From M55B118 sp041694275 (GTDB taxonomy: Bacteria; Bacillota_I; Bacilli_A; Izemoplasmatales; Izemoplasmataceae), in NCBI GenBank assembly GCA_041694275.1, contig JASMTQ010000094.1, forward strand, positions 1 through 42,103: DNA of 42,103 nt. The letters run 5' to 3'. The position numbers were made by a program, and so were the translations under genes. Below, one piece after another: positions 26,277-33,524 of this stretch (within the stretch, counting starts at the first letter, position 1; each line of letters opens with the position of its first letter). Below the pieces are notes generated by a model, which was given only the letters and a program-made list of their open reading frames with translations, searched no databases and was not told the DNA's origin.

Positions 26277-26305
26277 TTGAAAAGCTTGCTTTTTTTATAT
26301 ACAAT
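26277..26305 (+). promoter_or_regulatory. Promoter of the alpha-glucosidase gene, with overlapping operator-like repeat
   Basis: TTGAAA (26277-26282), 17 bp, TACAAT (26300-26305). The near-palindrome TCAAACGCATTGA (26268-26280) overlaps the -35, a likely repressor site. Confidence 0.6.
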
Positions 26306-26339
26306 ACGGAAGAGAAAACTGATACAAAAGGAGACACGC

Positions 26340-28019
26340 ATGGAAAGAAAATACTGGCAGGATACCGTAATATATCAAATTTATCTTAGAAGTTTCAATG
26401 ATTCGAACAATGACGGCATTGGCGACATTAGAGGCGTCATAGAGAAACTCGACTACCTTCAAAACCTTGGAGCTGAGACCCTCTGGCTATCACCCCACTA
26501 CGATTCACCAATGGATGACAATGGCTATGACATTCGCGATCACTGGAAAGTCAGTCCTGATTATGGGACCATCGACGATTTCAAGGAACTCCTTGATAAA
26601 GCGCACAAAAGAGGCATGTATGTCATTACCGACCTCGTCTTGAACCATACAAGTGACGAACACCCCTGGTTTGAAGCCGCCAAGGACCCAAACCATCCCG
26701 ATCATGAAAAATACCATGACTACTACATATGGCACAAGGGCAGCTACGATGAGGCGGGCAACAGACAGATCCCAACACGCTGGCGTTCATGGTTCGGTGG
26801 CTCCGTATGGACTTACAACGAACCGACAGATGAATACTATCTTCACATTTTCAGCAAGAAGATGCCTGACTTGAACTGGCGCAACAAAGCCATGCAGGAA
26901 GACTTGAAAGCCATGATCAATTGGTGGGTTGATCTTGGTGTGGACGGTTTTAGAATCGATGCGGCCAACCATCTTGAGAAAAACTGGGACTTCCCAGATG
27001 GACACCCCGGTTATGAAAACTTCTCAAGTCTCCCCAAACACCATGAATACCTGGAGATGCTTGGCAAGGAGATATTTACACCGAACAACCTCATGACAAT
27101 AGGTGAATCAGGAGGCGCGTCAAAAGAAGAAGCGCTCCAATACGCAGGCTTTGATTCCAACGAATTCGACATGCTCATTCAGTTCGAACACTGCTGGGTC
27201 GATACGGACGATTCCAACGAACTTACTCCTGGCAAATGGGCCAAAGGGGAAGTCGACGTCCCTGCAATCAAGCACAGTTTCAGCAAATGGAATGAAATAT
27301 TGAAAGGCGAAGGGTGGAACGTCATCTACTGGCACAACCACGACCAGCCTAGAATCGTCTCCCATTATGGCGACGATTCCAAGGAATACTGGAAAAAAAG
27401 CGCAAAAATGCTTGCCTACACCCTTTACATGCTTCCAGGCACCCCGATTGTCTATTACGGTGAAGAAATCGGCATGACCAATGTCGATTATGAACACCTT
27501 GAGGATTTCAAGGACGTCGAAGTCTTCACCGAATACAAGAACTTCATGGAACTGGGCGCGTCCCACGAAACCGCCATGCAGGCTCTTAGAGACCGTTCGC
27601 GTGACAACGCGAGAAGCCCGATGCAGTGGGACGATTCATCCTACGCGGGCTTTTCAGAGAAAAAACCGTGGATGCCTGTCAATGGCAACTACAAAACGCT
27701 CAATGTGAACAATCAAAAAGAAGACGCATCCTCAATTCTCTCCACCTACAAGACGCTTCTTTCCCTGAGAAAAGAAGAAGCGCTCGCCCATGGAGATCTC
27801 ACCTTCCATGACCTTGATGATCCAAAGAACTTCGTTTATGAAACCACAGGAAAACACCATGACTATCTGGTGGTTGCAAACTTCAAAAAAGAAACGGCAG
27901 CGTTTGATAAGACGCTCCTTGAAGGCTACACGCTTTTCCTTAGCAATCAAAGCGATGTGGACGCTTCCAGCGCTACATTAAGTGCTTATGAAGCGCGCAT
28001 CTACAGAAAAACGAAATAA
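26340..28019 (+). CDS. GH13 alpha-glucosidase (oligo-1,6-glucosidase type)
   Basis: 559 residues, normal for intracellular oligo-alpha-glucosidases. Opens with YWQDTVIYQIYLRSFNDSNNDG. DLVLNHTSD (98-106) is region I, GFRIDAANHL holds the nucleophile Asp207 (region II), TIGESGG holds the acid/base Glu256 (region III), and WHNHDQPR holds Asp335 (region IV). No signal peptide, so it cleaves imported maltodextrin or isomaltose in the cytoplasm, in keeping with the starch-binding lipoprotein. ATG at 26340 is chosen over TTG 26265, which lies within the promoter; AAAGGAGA precedes it. A trehalose-6-phosphate hydrolase cannot be fully excluded. Confidence 0.92.
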   Translation: MERKYWQDTVIYQIYLRSFNDSNNDGIGDIRGVIEKLDYLQNLGAETLWLSPHYDSPMDDNGYDIRDHWKVSPDYGTIDDFKELLDKAHKRGMYVITDLVLNHTSDEHPWFEAAKDPNHPDHEKYHDYYIWHKGSYDEAGNRQIPTRWRSWFGGSVWTYNEPTDEYYLHIFSKKMPDLNWRNKAMQEDLKAMINWWVDLGVDGFRIDAANHLEKNWDFPDGHPGYENFSSLPKHHEYLEMLGKEIFTPNNLMTIGESGGASKEEALQYAGFDSNEFDMLIQFEHCWVDTDDSNELTPGKWAKGEVDVPAIKHSFSKWNEILKGEGWNVIYWHNHDQPRIVSHYGDDSKEYWKKSAKMLAYTLYMLPGTPIVYYGEEIGMTNVDYEHLEDFKDVEVFTEYKNFMELGASHETAMQALRDRSRDNARSPMQWDDSSYAGFSEKKPWMPVNGNYKTLNVNNQKEDASSILSTYKTLLSLRKEEALAHGDLTFHDLDDPKNFVYETTGKHHDYLVVANFKKETAAFDKTLLEGYTLFLSNQSDVDASSATLSAYEARIYRKTK

Positions 28020-28026
28020 CCTGGCG

Positions 28027-28055
28027 CACCTGCAGCATTGCAGGTGTGTTTTTAT
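28027..28055 (+). terminator. Terminator after the alpha-glucosidase
   Basis: CACCTGCA stem (28027-28034 with 28039-28046), GCAT loop, then TGTTTTTATT. Confidence 0.85.
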
Positions 28056-28076
28056 TCACCAGGAAGGGTGAAGTGG

Positions 28077-28082
28077 TATAAT
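28077..28082 (+). promoter_or_regulatory. Extended -10 promoter of the DUF3159-like gene
   Basis: TGGTATAAT, a perfect extended -10, 25 bp before the gene start; no clear -35. Confidence 0.5.
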
Positions 28083-28106
28083 GAAATCAAACTGCGAGGT
28101 GAAATC

Positions 28107-28778
28107 ATGAAAAAACTCATGCGTGAAATCAAGGAAGAACTGCTCACCGTACTAAAAGGAAAAACGCTCGATGTGCTTGTACCTCCGATTCTTTTCGCCA
28201 TATTGAGCGGAAGACTCGATCTGATTTACACTGTCGCCATCGCCTTTTTAGCGTCTTTTTTCTTCACAGTCTATAGAATCATCAAGGGCGCCAACTTCTT
28301 TTACGCCCTCGGTGGAATGGGCGGTGTCGCTATCGCGACCGCACTTGCGCTTATCAGTGCGAATGCATCGAGTTATTTCATCCCCGACATCATCGGAAGC
28401 ACCGTGCTCATCATCACGACGATTGTAAGCATCATCCTGAAAAGGCCTATCGCCGCGTGGGTCTCACACATCGTTCGCGGATGGGAAAAAGCATGGTTTT
28501 TCAGAGACGACGTACGCCCTGCCTATAGTGAAGTCAGTATTTTCTGGGGCGTGATGCTCACCATCAGGCTCGCACTTGAAATCGTCCTCTATTTAAGGGG
28601 GAATGCACAGACACTCGCCTGGGCGAACGTGGTCCTTGGCGTGCCCGCGACCGTCATTGTGCTCGTTATTACCTATATTTACGGCATATGGCGGCTACAT
28701 ACCATGAAAGGCCCCGGTGTCGAAGAATTTAGAAGAGGAGACAAACCCCCTTACAAAGGACAGACTCGTGGGTTTTAG
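28107..28778 (+). CDS. DUF3159-like membrane protein
   Basis: 223 residues with about five membrane helices. A charged N-terminal amphipathic segment (MKKLMREIKEELLTVLKG) precedes VPPILFAILSGRLDL, then FFFTVYRIIKG, ISANASSYFIPDIIG, KRPIAAWVSHIVRGWE and a basic tail. The layout recalls DUF3159 proteins; the match is tentative and no activity is known. ATG at 28107 is supported by GAGGTGAAA; the longer in-frame start at 28038 lies in the terminator region. Confidence 0.65.
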   Translation: MKKLMREIKEELLTVLKGKTLDVLVPPILFAILSGRLDLIYTVAIAFLASFFFTVYRIIKGANFFYALGGMGGVAIATALALISANASSYFIPDIIGSTVLIITTIVSIILKRPIAAWVSHIVRGWEKAWFFRDDVRPAYSEVSIFWGVMLTIRLALEIVLYLRGNAQTLAWANVVLGVPATVIVLVITYIYGIWRLHTMKGPGVEEFRRGDKPPYKGQTRGF

Positions 28779-28835
28779 TGGAAATATGGGGCGCTTTGTT
28801 TTATAATTGAAGTAACATGTTCAAGGAGGGGTATT

Positions 28836-29606
28836 TTGACATTCACGATGTGGAGTTTTGGCCATTTTTTCTTTATCGCGTCCCCTATCATTCTTGCGTT
28901 TTTGCTTTATTTTTCAACCAGGCATCAGACGTTTGAGAATAAAAGACGTATCGGAATCATCATGATGGTGTTCGCGGTGGTGCTTTTGCTTCTTAGAAAC
29001 ATTGAAATCTGGATCAACAAGGATTTCCAGTTTCACTTTGAAATCATCCCACTACAGATCTGTCATTTCGCAAACTTCGTGCTGCTTGCGGCGTACATGA
29101 AAAACGACAAGATGCTTTTCGCCTTTGCCTTTACCCTGAATCTTCCTGCGGCGTACGCCTCCATCGTCTTTGCGAACGGGCTTGAAAACTATGAGACCCT
29201 TCTCACCTACAGAGGTGTTGCCTACATTCTAGGTCACATGCTCATCGTATCCATGACGCTTTTTGCCTATGCAAACAAATTCGTAGTGCTTAAAAAACGC
29301 ATCATAATTAAGCTTTTCAAGGTCCTTGTACCGCTTTACATCATAGCGCACCTCATCAACAACCTTTTCATTCTCCTTTTTTCTCAAAGGGCGAATTACT
29401 TCTACACCATCAAACCTGAACCTGGAACCCCGCTTGAAACCTTCTATGACATGGGAAGGGTATTTAGCGTGGGCACATTTGAAATCAACGCACTTTACAT
29501 GGGTTTAACAGGACTGCTCGCTTCAGCTATGATACTGGTGCTTTTCATGGTTGATCAGAGCATCAGAAGAAAAGACATTATAATCTATCAGGAAAACGAG
29601 GGATAA
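28836..29606 (+). CDS. YwaF/TMEM164-like integral membrane protein
   Basis: 256 residues with seven predicted helices. Motifs such as PLQICHFANFVLL and GHMLIVSMTLFAY match the TIGR02206/YwaF family. The conserved HFEIIPLQICH in helix 3 resembles the acyltransferase-type core proposed for TMEM164, but the role in bacteria is unknown. A TTG start at 28836 is kept because AAGGAGGGG ends 5-6 bases before it; the next ATG (28848) would be too far. TATAAT at 28802-28807 is a plausible -10. One base separates it from the next gene. Confidence 0.75.
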   Translation: MTFTMWSFGHFFFIASPIILAFLLYFSTRHQTFENKRRIGIIMMVFAVVLLLLRNIEIWINKDFQFHFEIIPLQICHFANFVLLAAYMKNDKMLFAFAFTLNLPAAYASIVFANGLENYETLLTYRGVAYILGHMLIVSMTLFAYANKFVVLKKRIIIKLFKVLVPLYIIAHLINNLFILLFSQRANYFYTIKPEPGTPLETFYDMGRVFSVGTFEINALYMGLTGLLASAMILVLFMVDQSIRRKDIIIYQENEG

Positions 29607-29607
29607 C

Positions 29608-29943
29608 ATGAAAACCGCAAAAATATTCGCGTGGCTAAGCCTTGCTGCCATGACATACGCTTTATTTCAAGGTTTTCTTTTTGGCAGCTTCTTCGAAGAC
29701 GGAGGAGAACTGATGCAAAACCCCTGGGGTATTGTTTCACTTATCGATTTGTACGCGGGCTTCACCCTTTTCGCCATCTGGGTCGCCTACAAGGAAGACA
29801 CGCTTTTAAAGGCCGTTATCTGGATTGTACTTCTCATGATCTTTGGCTTTTTCATCGGAAGCATCTATGTGCTTAAAGCCCTGTATCAATCCGATGGTAC
29901 TTTCAAGAGTGCACTTTTAAGACCGAATGACTTGGAACACTAA
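29608..29943 (+). CDS. Small membrane protein, DUF1475-like
   Basis: 111 residues, three helices (about 5-26, 43-62, 69-92). The core 'PWGIVSLIDLYAGF...AIWVAYKED' followed by a Gly-containing last helix is what I associate with DUF1475. Function unknown. GAGGGAT before the ATG; it probably shares a transcript with the YwaF-like gene. Confidence 0.7.
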   Translation: MKTAKIFAWLSLAAMTYALFQGFLFGSFFEDGGELMQNPWGIVSLIDLYAGFTLFAIWVAYKEDTLLKAVIWIVLLMIFGFFIGSIYVLKALYQSDGTFKSALLRPNDLEH

Positions 29944-29961
29944 AAGGATGGATGCTATAAT
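29932..29961 (+). promoter_or_regulatory. Promoter of the DJ-1/PfpI gene
   Basis: TTGGAA, 18 bp, TGC-TATAAT extended -10 (29956-29961), starting inside the end of the preceding gene. Confidence 0.5.
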
Positions 29962-29984
29962 TGAATTAGATTAGGAGGCTAATC

Positions 29985-30530
29985 ATGAAAGGATTGCTCA
30001 TTGTACACAGTGATAATGAAGATTTGGAAGTCGTCGGTACTAGAGATTTGCTCATCCGAGCTGATTTTGACGTCACCATGGCCACGTACGGAGACACGCT
30101 TGATATTGAACTGGCTTACGGCACGAAAACAAAGGCCGACTCGTTCATGGACGGCGTCAACGAAGACGACTATGATTTCGTCGTCATACCTGGTGGTAAA
30201 TTCGTGAAACACAACGTGGACAAGGACACGGAAATCAAGGCACTTGTCACCCGGTTTCACAACCAGGGCAAACTCGTCGCAGCGATTTGCGCAGGTCCTA
30301 GATTCCTGGGACAGGCAGGGCTTCTTGACAACAGACGCTTCACAGCCTTTACAGGCGCTCAGTCGGATATGCCAAAAGGCTATTATCATCCCGATGAAAA
30401 AGCCGTCACCGATAAAAACATCATCACCGCAAGAGGCGCAGGCGCCGTGCATGAATTCGCCTATCACATCACTTACTATCTAAAAGGCGAACACCACGCC
30501 AAGGCACTACTAAAATCAATACTTTACTAA
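29985..30530 (+). CDS. DJ-1/PfpI family protein
   Basis: 181 residues of the glutamine-amidotransferase-like fold. The nucleophile elbow is VAAICAGPRFLG with Cys102, Glu15 sits near the N-terminus as in DJ-1, and VVIPGG precedes it. Closest in look to the DJ-1 (thiJ) branch: candidate roles are deglycase, chaperone or glyoxalase III-type activity. Strong ribosome site TTAGGAGG. Eleven bases to ywbE. Confidence 0.9.
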   Translation: MKGLLIVHSDNEDLEVVGTRDLLIRADFDVTMATYGDTLDIELAYGTKTKADSFMDGVNEDDYDFVVIPGGKFVKHNVDKDTEIKALVTRFHNQGKLVAAICAGPRFLGQAGLLDNRRFTAFTGAQSDMPKGYYHPDEKAVTDKNIITARGAGAVHEFAYHITYYLKGEHHAKALLKSILY

Positions 30531-30541
30531 GAGAGGCCACT

Positions 30542-30736
30542 ATGGATAACCAAAAAAGAAGCGCCATCAAAATCGGATCAAGAGTGGAAGTCGTTGAAAA
30601 ACTGAACCAAAGAAGCGGCACACTCACAGAAGGCATCGTAGAGAAACTGCTCACAAACTCCAAAACCCATCCCCACGGCATCAAGGTCCGTCTTGAAGAC
30701 GGCACCGTGGGCAGGGTCAAAAACATCCTTGATTGA
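30542..30736 (+). CDS. ywbE: YwbE family protein
   Basis: 64 residues, full length for the family. Conserved core: G-x-x-VEVVEKLNQRSGTLTEG-V, LTNSKTHPHGIKVRL and GxVGRV. A small beta-barrel-like protein of unknown function, widely conserved in Firmicutes. Starts after GAGAGG and is co-transcribed with the DJ-1 gene. Confidence 0.92.
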   Translation: MDNQKRSAIKIGSRVEVVEKLNQRSGTLTEGIVEKLLTNSKTHPHGIKVRLEDGTVGRVKNILD

Positions 30737-30737
30737 T

Positions 30738-30766
30738 TTGACACCAGACATGTTCCATGCTAAACT
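30738..30766 (+). promoter_or_regulatory. Promoter of the T-box/trpB unit
   Basis: Perfect TTGACA, 17 bp, TAAACT with an upstream TG (extended -10). Transcription would start near 30773, at the foot of the T-box. Confidence 0.75.
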
Positions 30767-30774
30767 TACGCTAA

Positions 30775-31022
30775 CACATTGAATGGAAGAAGTAATCATT
30801 TTAGTCATTTGAAGAGACTTCGTGGTGCTGAGAATGAAGAATGACCCATGATGAAATGGATCCATGAGTGCAGACCCGAACACAGTACGGCCTGCCGGAA
30901 GCCCCCGTTAAAGGGCCAGGATATGTTGGTATCCGAGGACTGTTTTTTACAGTTGAACTGAGGTGGCACCGCGTTGTAAACGACGCCCTCTGCAGGCATT
31001 TTTGCTTGCAGAGGGCTTTTTT
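30775..31022 (+). ncRNA. T-box leader, tryptophan-specific
   Basis: The T-box sequence AGGTGGCACCGCG is at 30961-30973, followed by the terminator hairpin (30985-30998 with 31003-31016) and a T-run. Stem I has the AGTA loop-E motif (5' side, 'AGAAGTA' about 30788-30794). Opposite it, between ATGAT (30848-30852) and TCC (30861-30863), is a specifier loop whose triplet TGG at 30857-30859 is followed by A. TGG decodes Trp, so uncharged tRNA-Trp would stabilise the antiterminator and switch on trpB. Confidence 0.93.
30985..31022 (+). terminator. Regulated terminator of the T-box
   Basis: 14-bp stem GCCCTCTGCAGGCA with one G-U pair, 4-nt loop, TTTTTT. The left part competes with the T-box antiterminator. 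Confidence 0.9.
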
Positions 31023-31047
31023 AATTCCAAAAAAGGAGGGATTCCCC

Positions 31048-31056
31048 ATGACTTGA
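31048..31056 (+). other. Three-codon micro-ORF (Met-Thr-stop) with a strong ribosome site
   Basis: AAAGGAGGG followed 5 nt later by ATG ACT TGA, between the T-box terminator and trpB. Skipping one base, the same region reads on in another frame for 24 codons to a TGA that overlaps the trpB start area. It may be a decayed gene start or an accidental sequence. Confidence 0.3.
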
Positions 31057-31127
31057 AAGCATAGAAACACTCAAAGCATCATCAAGCAAACCATACAAAA
31101 AACTAAAAACACTAAGGAGAATCCCTC

Positions 31128-32297
31128 ATGCATGAATTTGGAAACTACGGAGGACAATACGTCCCAGAACCTTTGAAAGTCGCACTTGATGAACTAGCAG
31201 AAACCTTTGAAGCCGCAAAAAAAGACCCGGAGTTCGACAAGGAACTCAGGTATTATTTCAAAAACTATATCGGTAGAAAATCCCCTCTCTTTTTAGCAGA
31301 GAGACTTACAGAAAGCGTTGGGGGTGCCAAAATCTATCTCAAGCGAGAGGATCTCAATCACATGGGCGCTCATAAAATCAACAACACCATTGGACAGATT
31401 CTGCTGGCAAAACGTATGGGCAAAACACGCATCATAGCAGAAACGGGCGCAGGACAGCATGGTGTGGCTACTGCCACGGCAGCTGCGCTTTTCGGCATGG
31501 AGTGCATCATCTACCAGGGTGAAGAAGACATGAAGCGTCAAAGACTCAATGTGTTTAGAATGGAACTTCTGGGTGCGGAAGTAAGAGCGGCCAAATCAGG
31601 CAAACGCACCCTTAAAGACGCCGTTGACGCAGCCATTGGCGATTGGATGGAAAATATTGAAGACACCTTTTATCTGCTTGGAAGTGCAGTAGGCCCCCAC
31701 CCTTTCCCTTCCATCGTCAAATACTTCCAGTCCGTGATCGGTGAGGAAGCGAGAGAACAGTTCCTGACCATGAATGACAAGCTCCCTGACGCACTTGTTG
31801 CCTGCGTCGGAGGAGGCAGCAACGCCATTGGCCTTTTCACCGCATTCCTGCAGGATGAAACCGTTAAAATGTATGGCGCCGAGGCCTCGGGTAAAGGCCT
31901 TGATACGAAAGAACACGCCGCGACCATGTCCCTTGGGAAACCCGGTGTCATTCACGGTATGAAGACAATTGGCCTGTTTGAAGAAGACGGTGAAATCCAG
32001 GATGTCTATTCCATCTCGGCAGGGCTTGATTATCCGGGGGTCGGACCGGAGCACGCATTTTTAAAAGACACAAACCGTGTAAGCTATGAAAGTATCACAG
32101 ACAAAGAAGCACTTGAAGCGTTCAGCTTCCTTAGTAAAAAAGAAGGCATCATTCCTGCGCTTGAAAGCGCCCATGCCATCGCCTTCGCAATGAAACTCGC
32201 AAAAACAATGGACAAGGACCAGTCCATCATCGTCAATTTATCGGGGCGTGGGGACAAGGACGTTGAAACGGTCGCAAAGCTTCACGCAAATGCTTGA
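31128..32297 (+). CDS. trpB: Tryptophan synthase beta subunit
   Basis: 389 residues, TrpB1-type. PLP lysine in HMGAHKINN is Lys83. Other motifs: TGAGQHGVATATAAALFG, the phosphate-binding GGGSNAIG, and LSGRGDKD near the end. Converts indole (or indole delivered by TrpA) plus serine into tryptophan. No trpA or other trp genes are adjacent; the neighbours are YwbE upstream and aroF downstream. It may therefore salvage free indole, unless trpA lies elsewhere. Start ATG with AAGGAG; expression is under the Trp T-box. Confidence 0.96.
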   Translation: MHEFGNYGGQYVPEPLKVALDELAETFEAAKKDPEFDKELRYYFKNYIGRKSPLFLAERLTESVGGAKIYLKREDLNHMGAHKINNTIGQILLAKRMGKTRIIAETGAGQHGVATATAAALFGMECIIYQGEEDMKRQRLNVFRMELLGAEVRAAKSGKRTLKDAVDAAIGDWMENIEDTFYLLGSAVGPHPFPSIVKYFQSVIGEEAREQFLTMNDKLPDALVACVGGGSNAIGLFTAFLQDETVKMYGAEASGKGLDTKEHAATMSLGKPGVIHGMKTIGLFEEDGEIQDVYSISAGLDYPGVGPEHAFLKDTNRVSYESITDKEALEAFSFLSKKEGIIPALESAHAIAFAMKLAKTMDKDQSIIVNLSGRGDKDVETVAKLHANA

Positions 32298-32322
32298 ACT
32301 TGAATGATGAATGTGTTATAGT
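32294..32322 (+). promoter_or_regulatory. Promoter of the aroF-tyrA leader
   Basis: TTGAAC (32294-32299), 17 bp, TGT-TATAGT extended -10 (32317-32322). It begins within the trpB stop region, so aroF-tyrA has its own transcript starting near 32329. Confidence 0.65.
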
Positions 32323-32350
32323 TTCTTTATACTTGAAAGGTGTGTTGAAC

Positions 32351-32395
32351 ATGAAAAGACACAACGAATGGTATTATCCCCATAATTTAAAATAG
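32351..32395 (+). CDS. Leader peptide MKRHNEWYYPHNLK (candidate attenuation peptide)
   Basis: A 14-codon ORF with a good ribosome site (GAAAGGTG, 8 bases before the ATG) directly after the promoter. Consecutive Trp-Tyr-Tyr codons (TGG TAT TAT), flanked by two His, occupy the middle. The stop is followed by a GNRA-type hairpin (about 32388-32417) and then a terminator hairpin (32451-32483) before aroF. This is the arrangement of ribosome-mediated attenuation sensing aromatic amino acids. The downstream genes make the precursor of Trp/Tyr/Phe (aroF) and Tyr (tyrA). Not proven: a 14-codon ORF can arise by chance. Confidence 0.6.
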   Translation: MKRHNEWYYPHNLK

Positions 32396-32450
32396 GATTG
32401 CGAAAGCAAGCCTTTTAAGTACTTGGGGCAAACCGAATGTATACATTATG

Positions 32451-32486
32451 CATCCTGTGGGGGACCCCATGGGATGTTTTTTTATT
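32451..32486 (+). terminator. Attenuator-type terminator ahead of aroF
   Basis: CATCC (32451-32455) with GGATG (32472-32476), and TGGG with CCCA inside, separated by a symmetric TG/TG internal loop; then seven Ts. An upstream TTGGGG (32424-32429) could pair with the CCCCA at 32465-32469 as an alternative structure. Confidence 0.75.
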
Positions 32487-32504
32487 ATAAGAAGGAGCGA
32501 TACT

Positions 32505-33524
32505 ATGATTGTCAAAATGCGAAAAGCCGTCACCAAAAAGGAACTGGATTCGTTCAAAAACTATCTGAGACACAAAGGGTTTGAGCTAAAGGATGTAAGC
32601 AGTGACACGGTAAAAATATTCGGTATCATCGGCGATACTTCAAAACTCGATCCCGCGGATCTGCGCGTGTTTGAAGGCGTTGAGAACGTCATCCGCGTTC
32701 AAAGTCCTTTCAAACAGGTCAGCCGGGATTTCAAAAGTGAAGACACCATCGTCAAAGTGAGTGAAAACATTTCAATCGGGGATGGGTCCATCACCATGAT
32801 CAGCGGGCCTTGTTCAGTCGAATCCTACGACCAGCTCAAAACCATCGCGACGCACCTTAAAAAGCGGGGCGTGCATGTCTTAAGAGGAGGCGCCTACAAA
32901 CCAAGAACGTCGCCCTACACTTTCCAGGGCCTTGGACTTGAAGGCCTCAAACTGCTTAGAAAAGTCGCTGATGATCTTGATATGGCTGTTATCAGCGAAA
33001 TCCCAAGTGCGGACTTGCTTGAGACATTTGAAGCGTATGTCGATATCATCCAGGTCGGGGCTCGCAACATGCAAAACTTCCACCTGCTCAAAGCACTTGG
33101 TAGAACCAAGACACCCATCATGCTCAAAAGAGGCATGGCCTCAACCATTGAAGAATGGCTTATGAGCGCAGAATATATCGTCTCTTCAGGCAATGAGAAC
33201 GTCATCCTTTGCGAGCGTGGCATCCGTACGTTTGAAACCTACACAAGAAACACGCTTGATCTCTCCGCCGTGCTTGCGGTCAAAAACCTATCACATCTTC
33301 CCGTCATTGTCGATCCCTCCCATGCGGCTGGAAGATACAACATGGTTGCCAAACTTTCTCGCGCATCTTTGGGAGTTGATAGCGACGGTCTCATGGTCGA
33401 AGTCCATCATAAACCAGAAGAAGCCCTGAGTGATGGGGCTCAATCATTAAAACTGGACACCTTTGACGACATGATGGAAGATCTGCATGCCATGGCCAAG
33501 GCACTGGGTCGGAGCCTTTCATGA
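32505..33524 (+). CDS. aroF: 3-deoxy-7-phosphoheptulonate (DAHP) synthase, type I-beta with ferredoxin-like regulatory domain
   Basis: 339 residues. N-terminal 1-75 is the ferredoxin-like allosteric domain (MIVKMRKAVTKKELDSFKNYL) known to bind Tyr/Phe in relatives. The barrel follows with ISGPCSVES, RGGAYKPRTSPYTFQGLG, VGARNMQNF, LKRGMA, ERGIRTFE and IVDPSHAAGR. It condenses PEP and erythrose-4-phosphate, the first step of the shikimate pathway. ATG at 32505 is supported by AAGGAG; an in-frame ATG at 32448 is inside the terminator and rejected. The stop overlaps the tyrA start by 4 bases. Confidence 0.95.
   Translation: MIVKMRKAVTKKELDSFKNYLRHKGFELKDVSSDTVKIFGIIGDTSKLDPADLRVFEGVENVIRVQSPFKQVSRDFKSEDTIVKVSENISIGDGSITMISGPCSVESYDQLKTIATHLKKRGVHVLRGGAYKPRTSPYTFQGLGLEGLKLLRKVADDLDMAVISEIPSADLLETFEAYVDIIQVGARNMQNFHLLKALGRTKTPIMLKRGMASTIEEWLMSAEYIVSSGNENVILCERGIRTFETYTRNTLDLSAVLAVKNLSHLPVIVDPSHAAGRYNMVAKLSRASLGVDSDGLMVEVHHKPEEALSDGAQSLKLDTFDDMMEDLHAMAKALGRSLS

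Noticed and set aside
26265..26339. N-terminal extension of the alpha-glucosidase
   Set aside because: It would be translated from the promoter region; the ribosome site and family start support ATG 26340.
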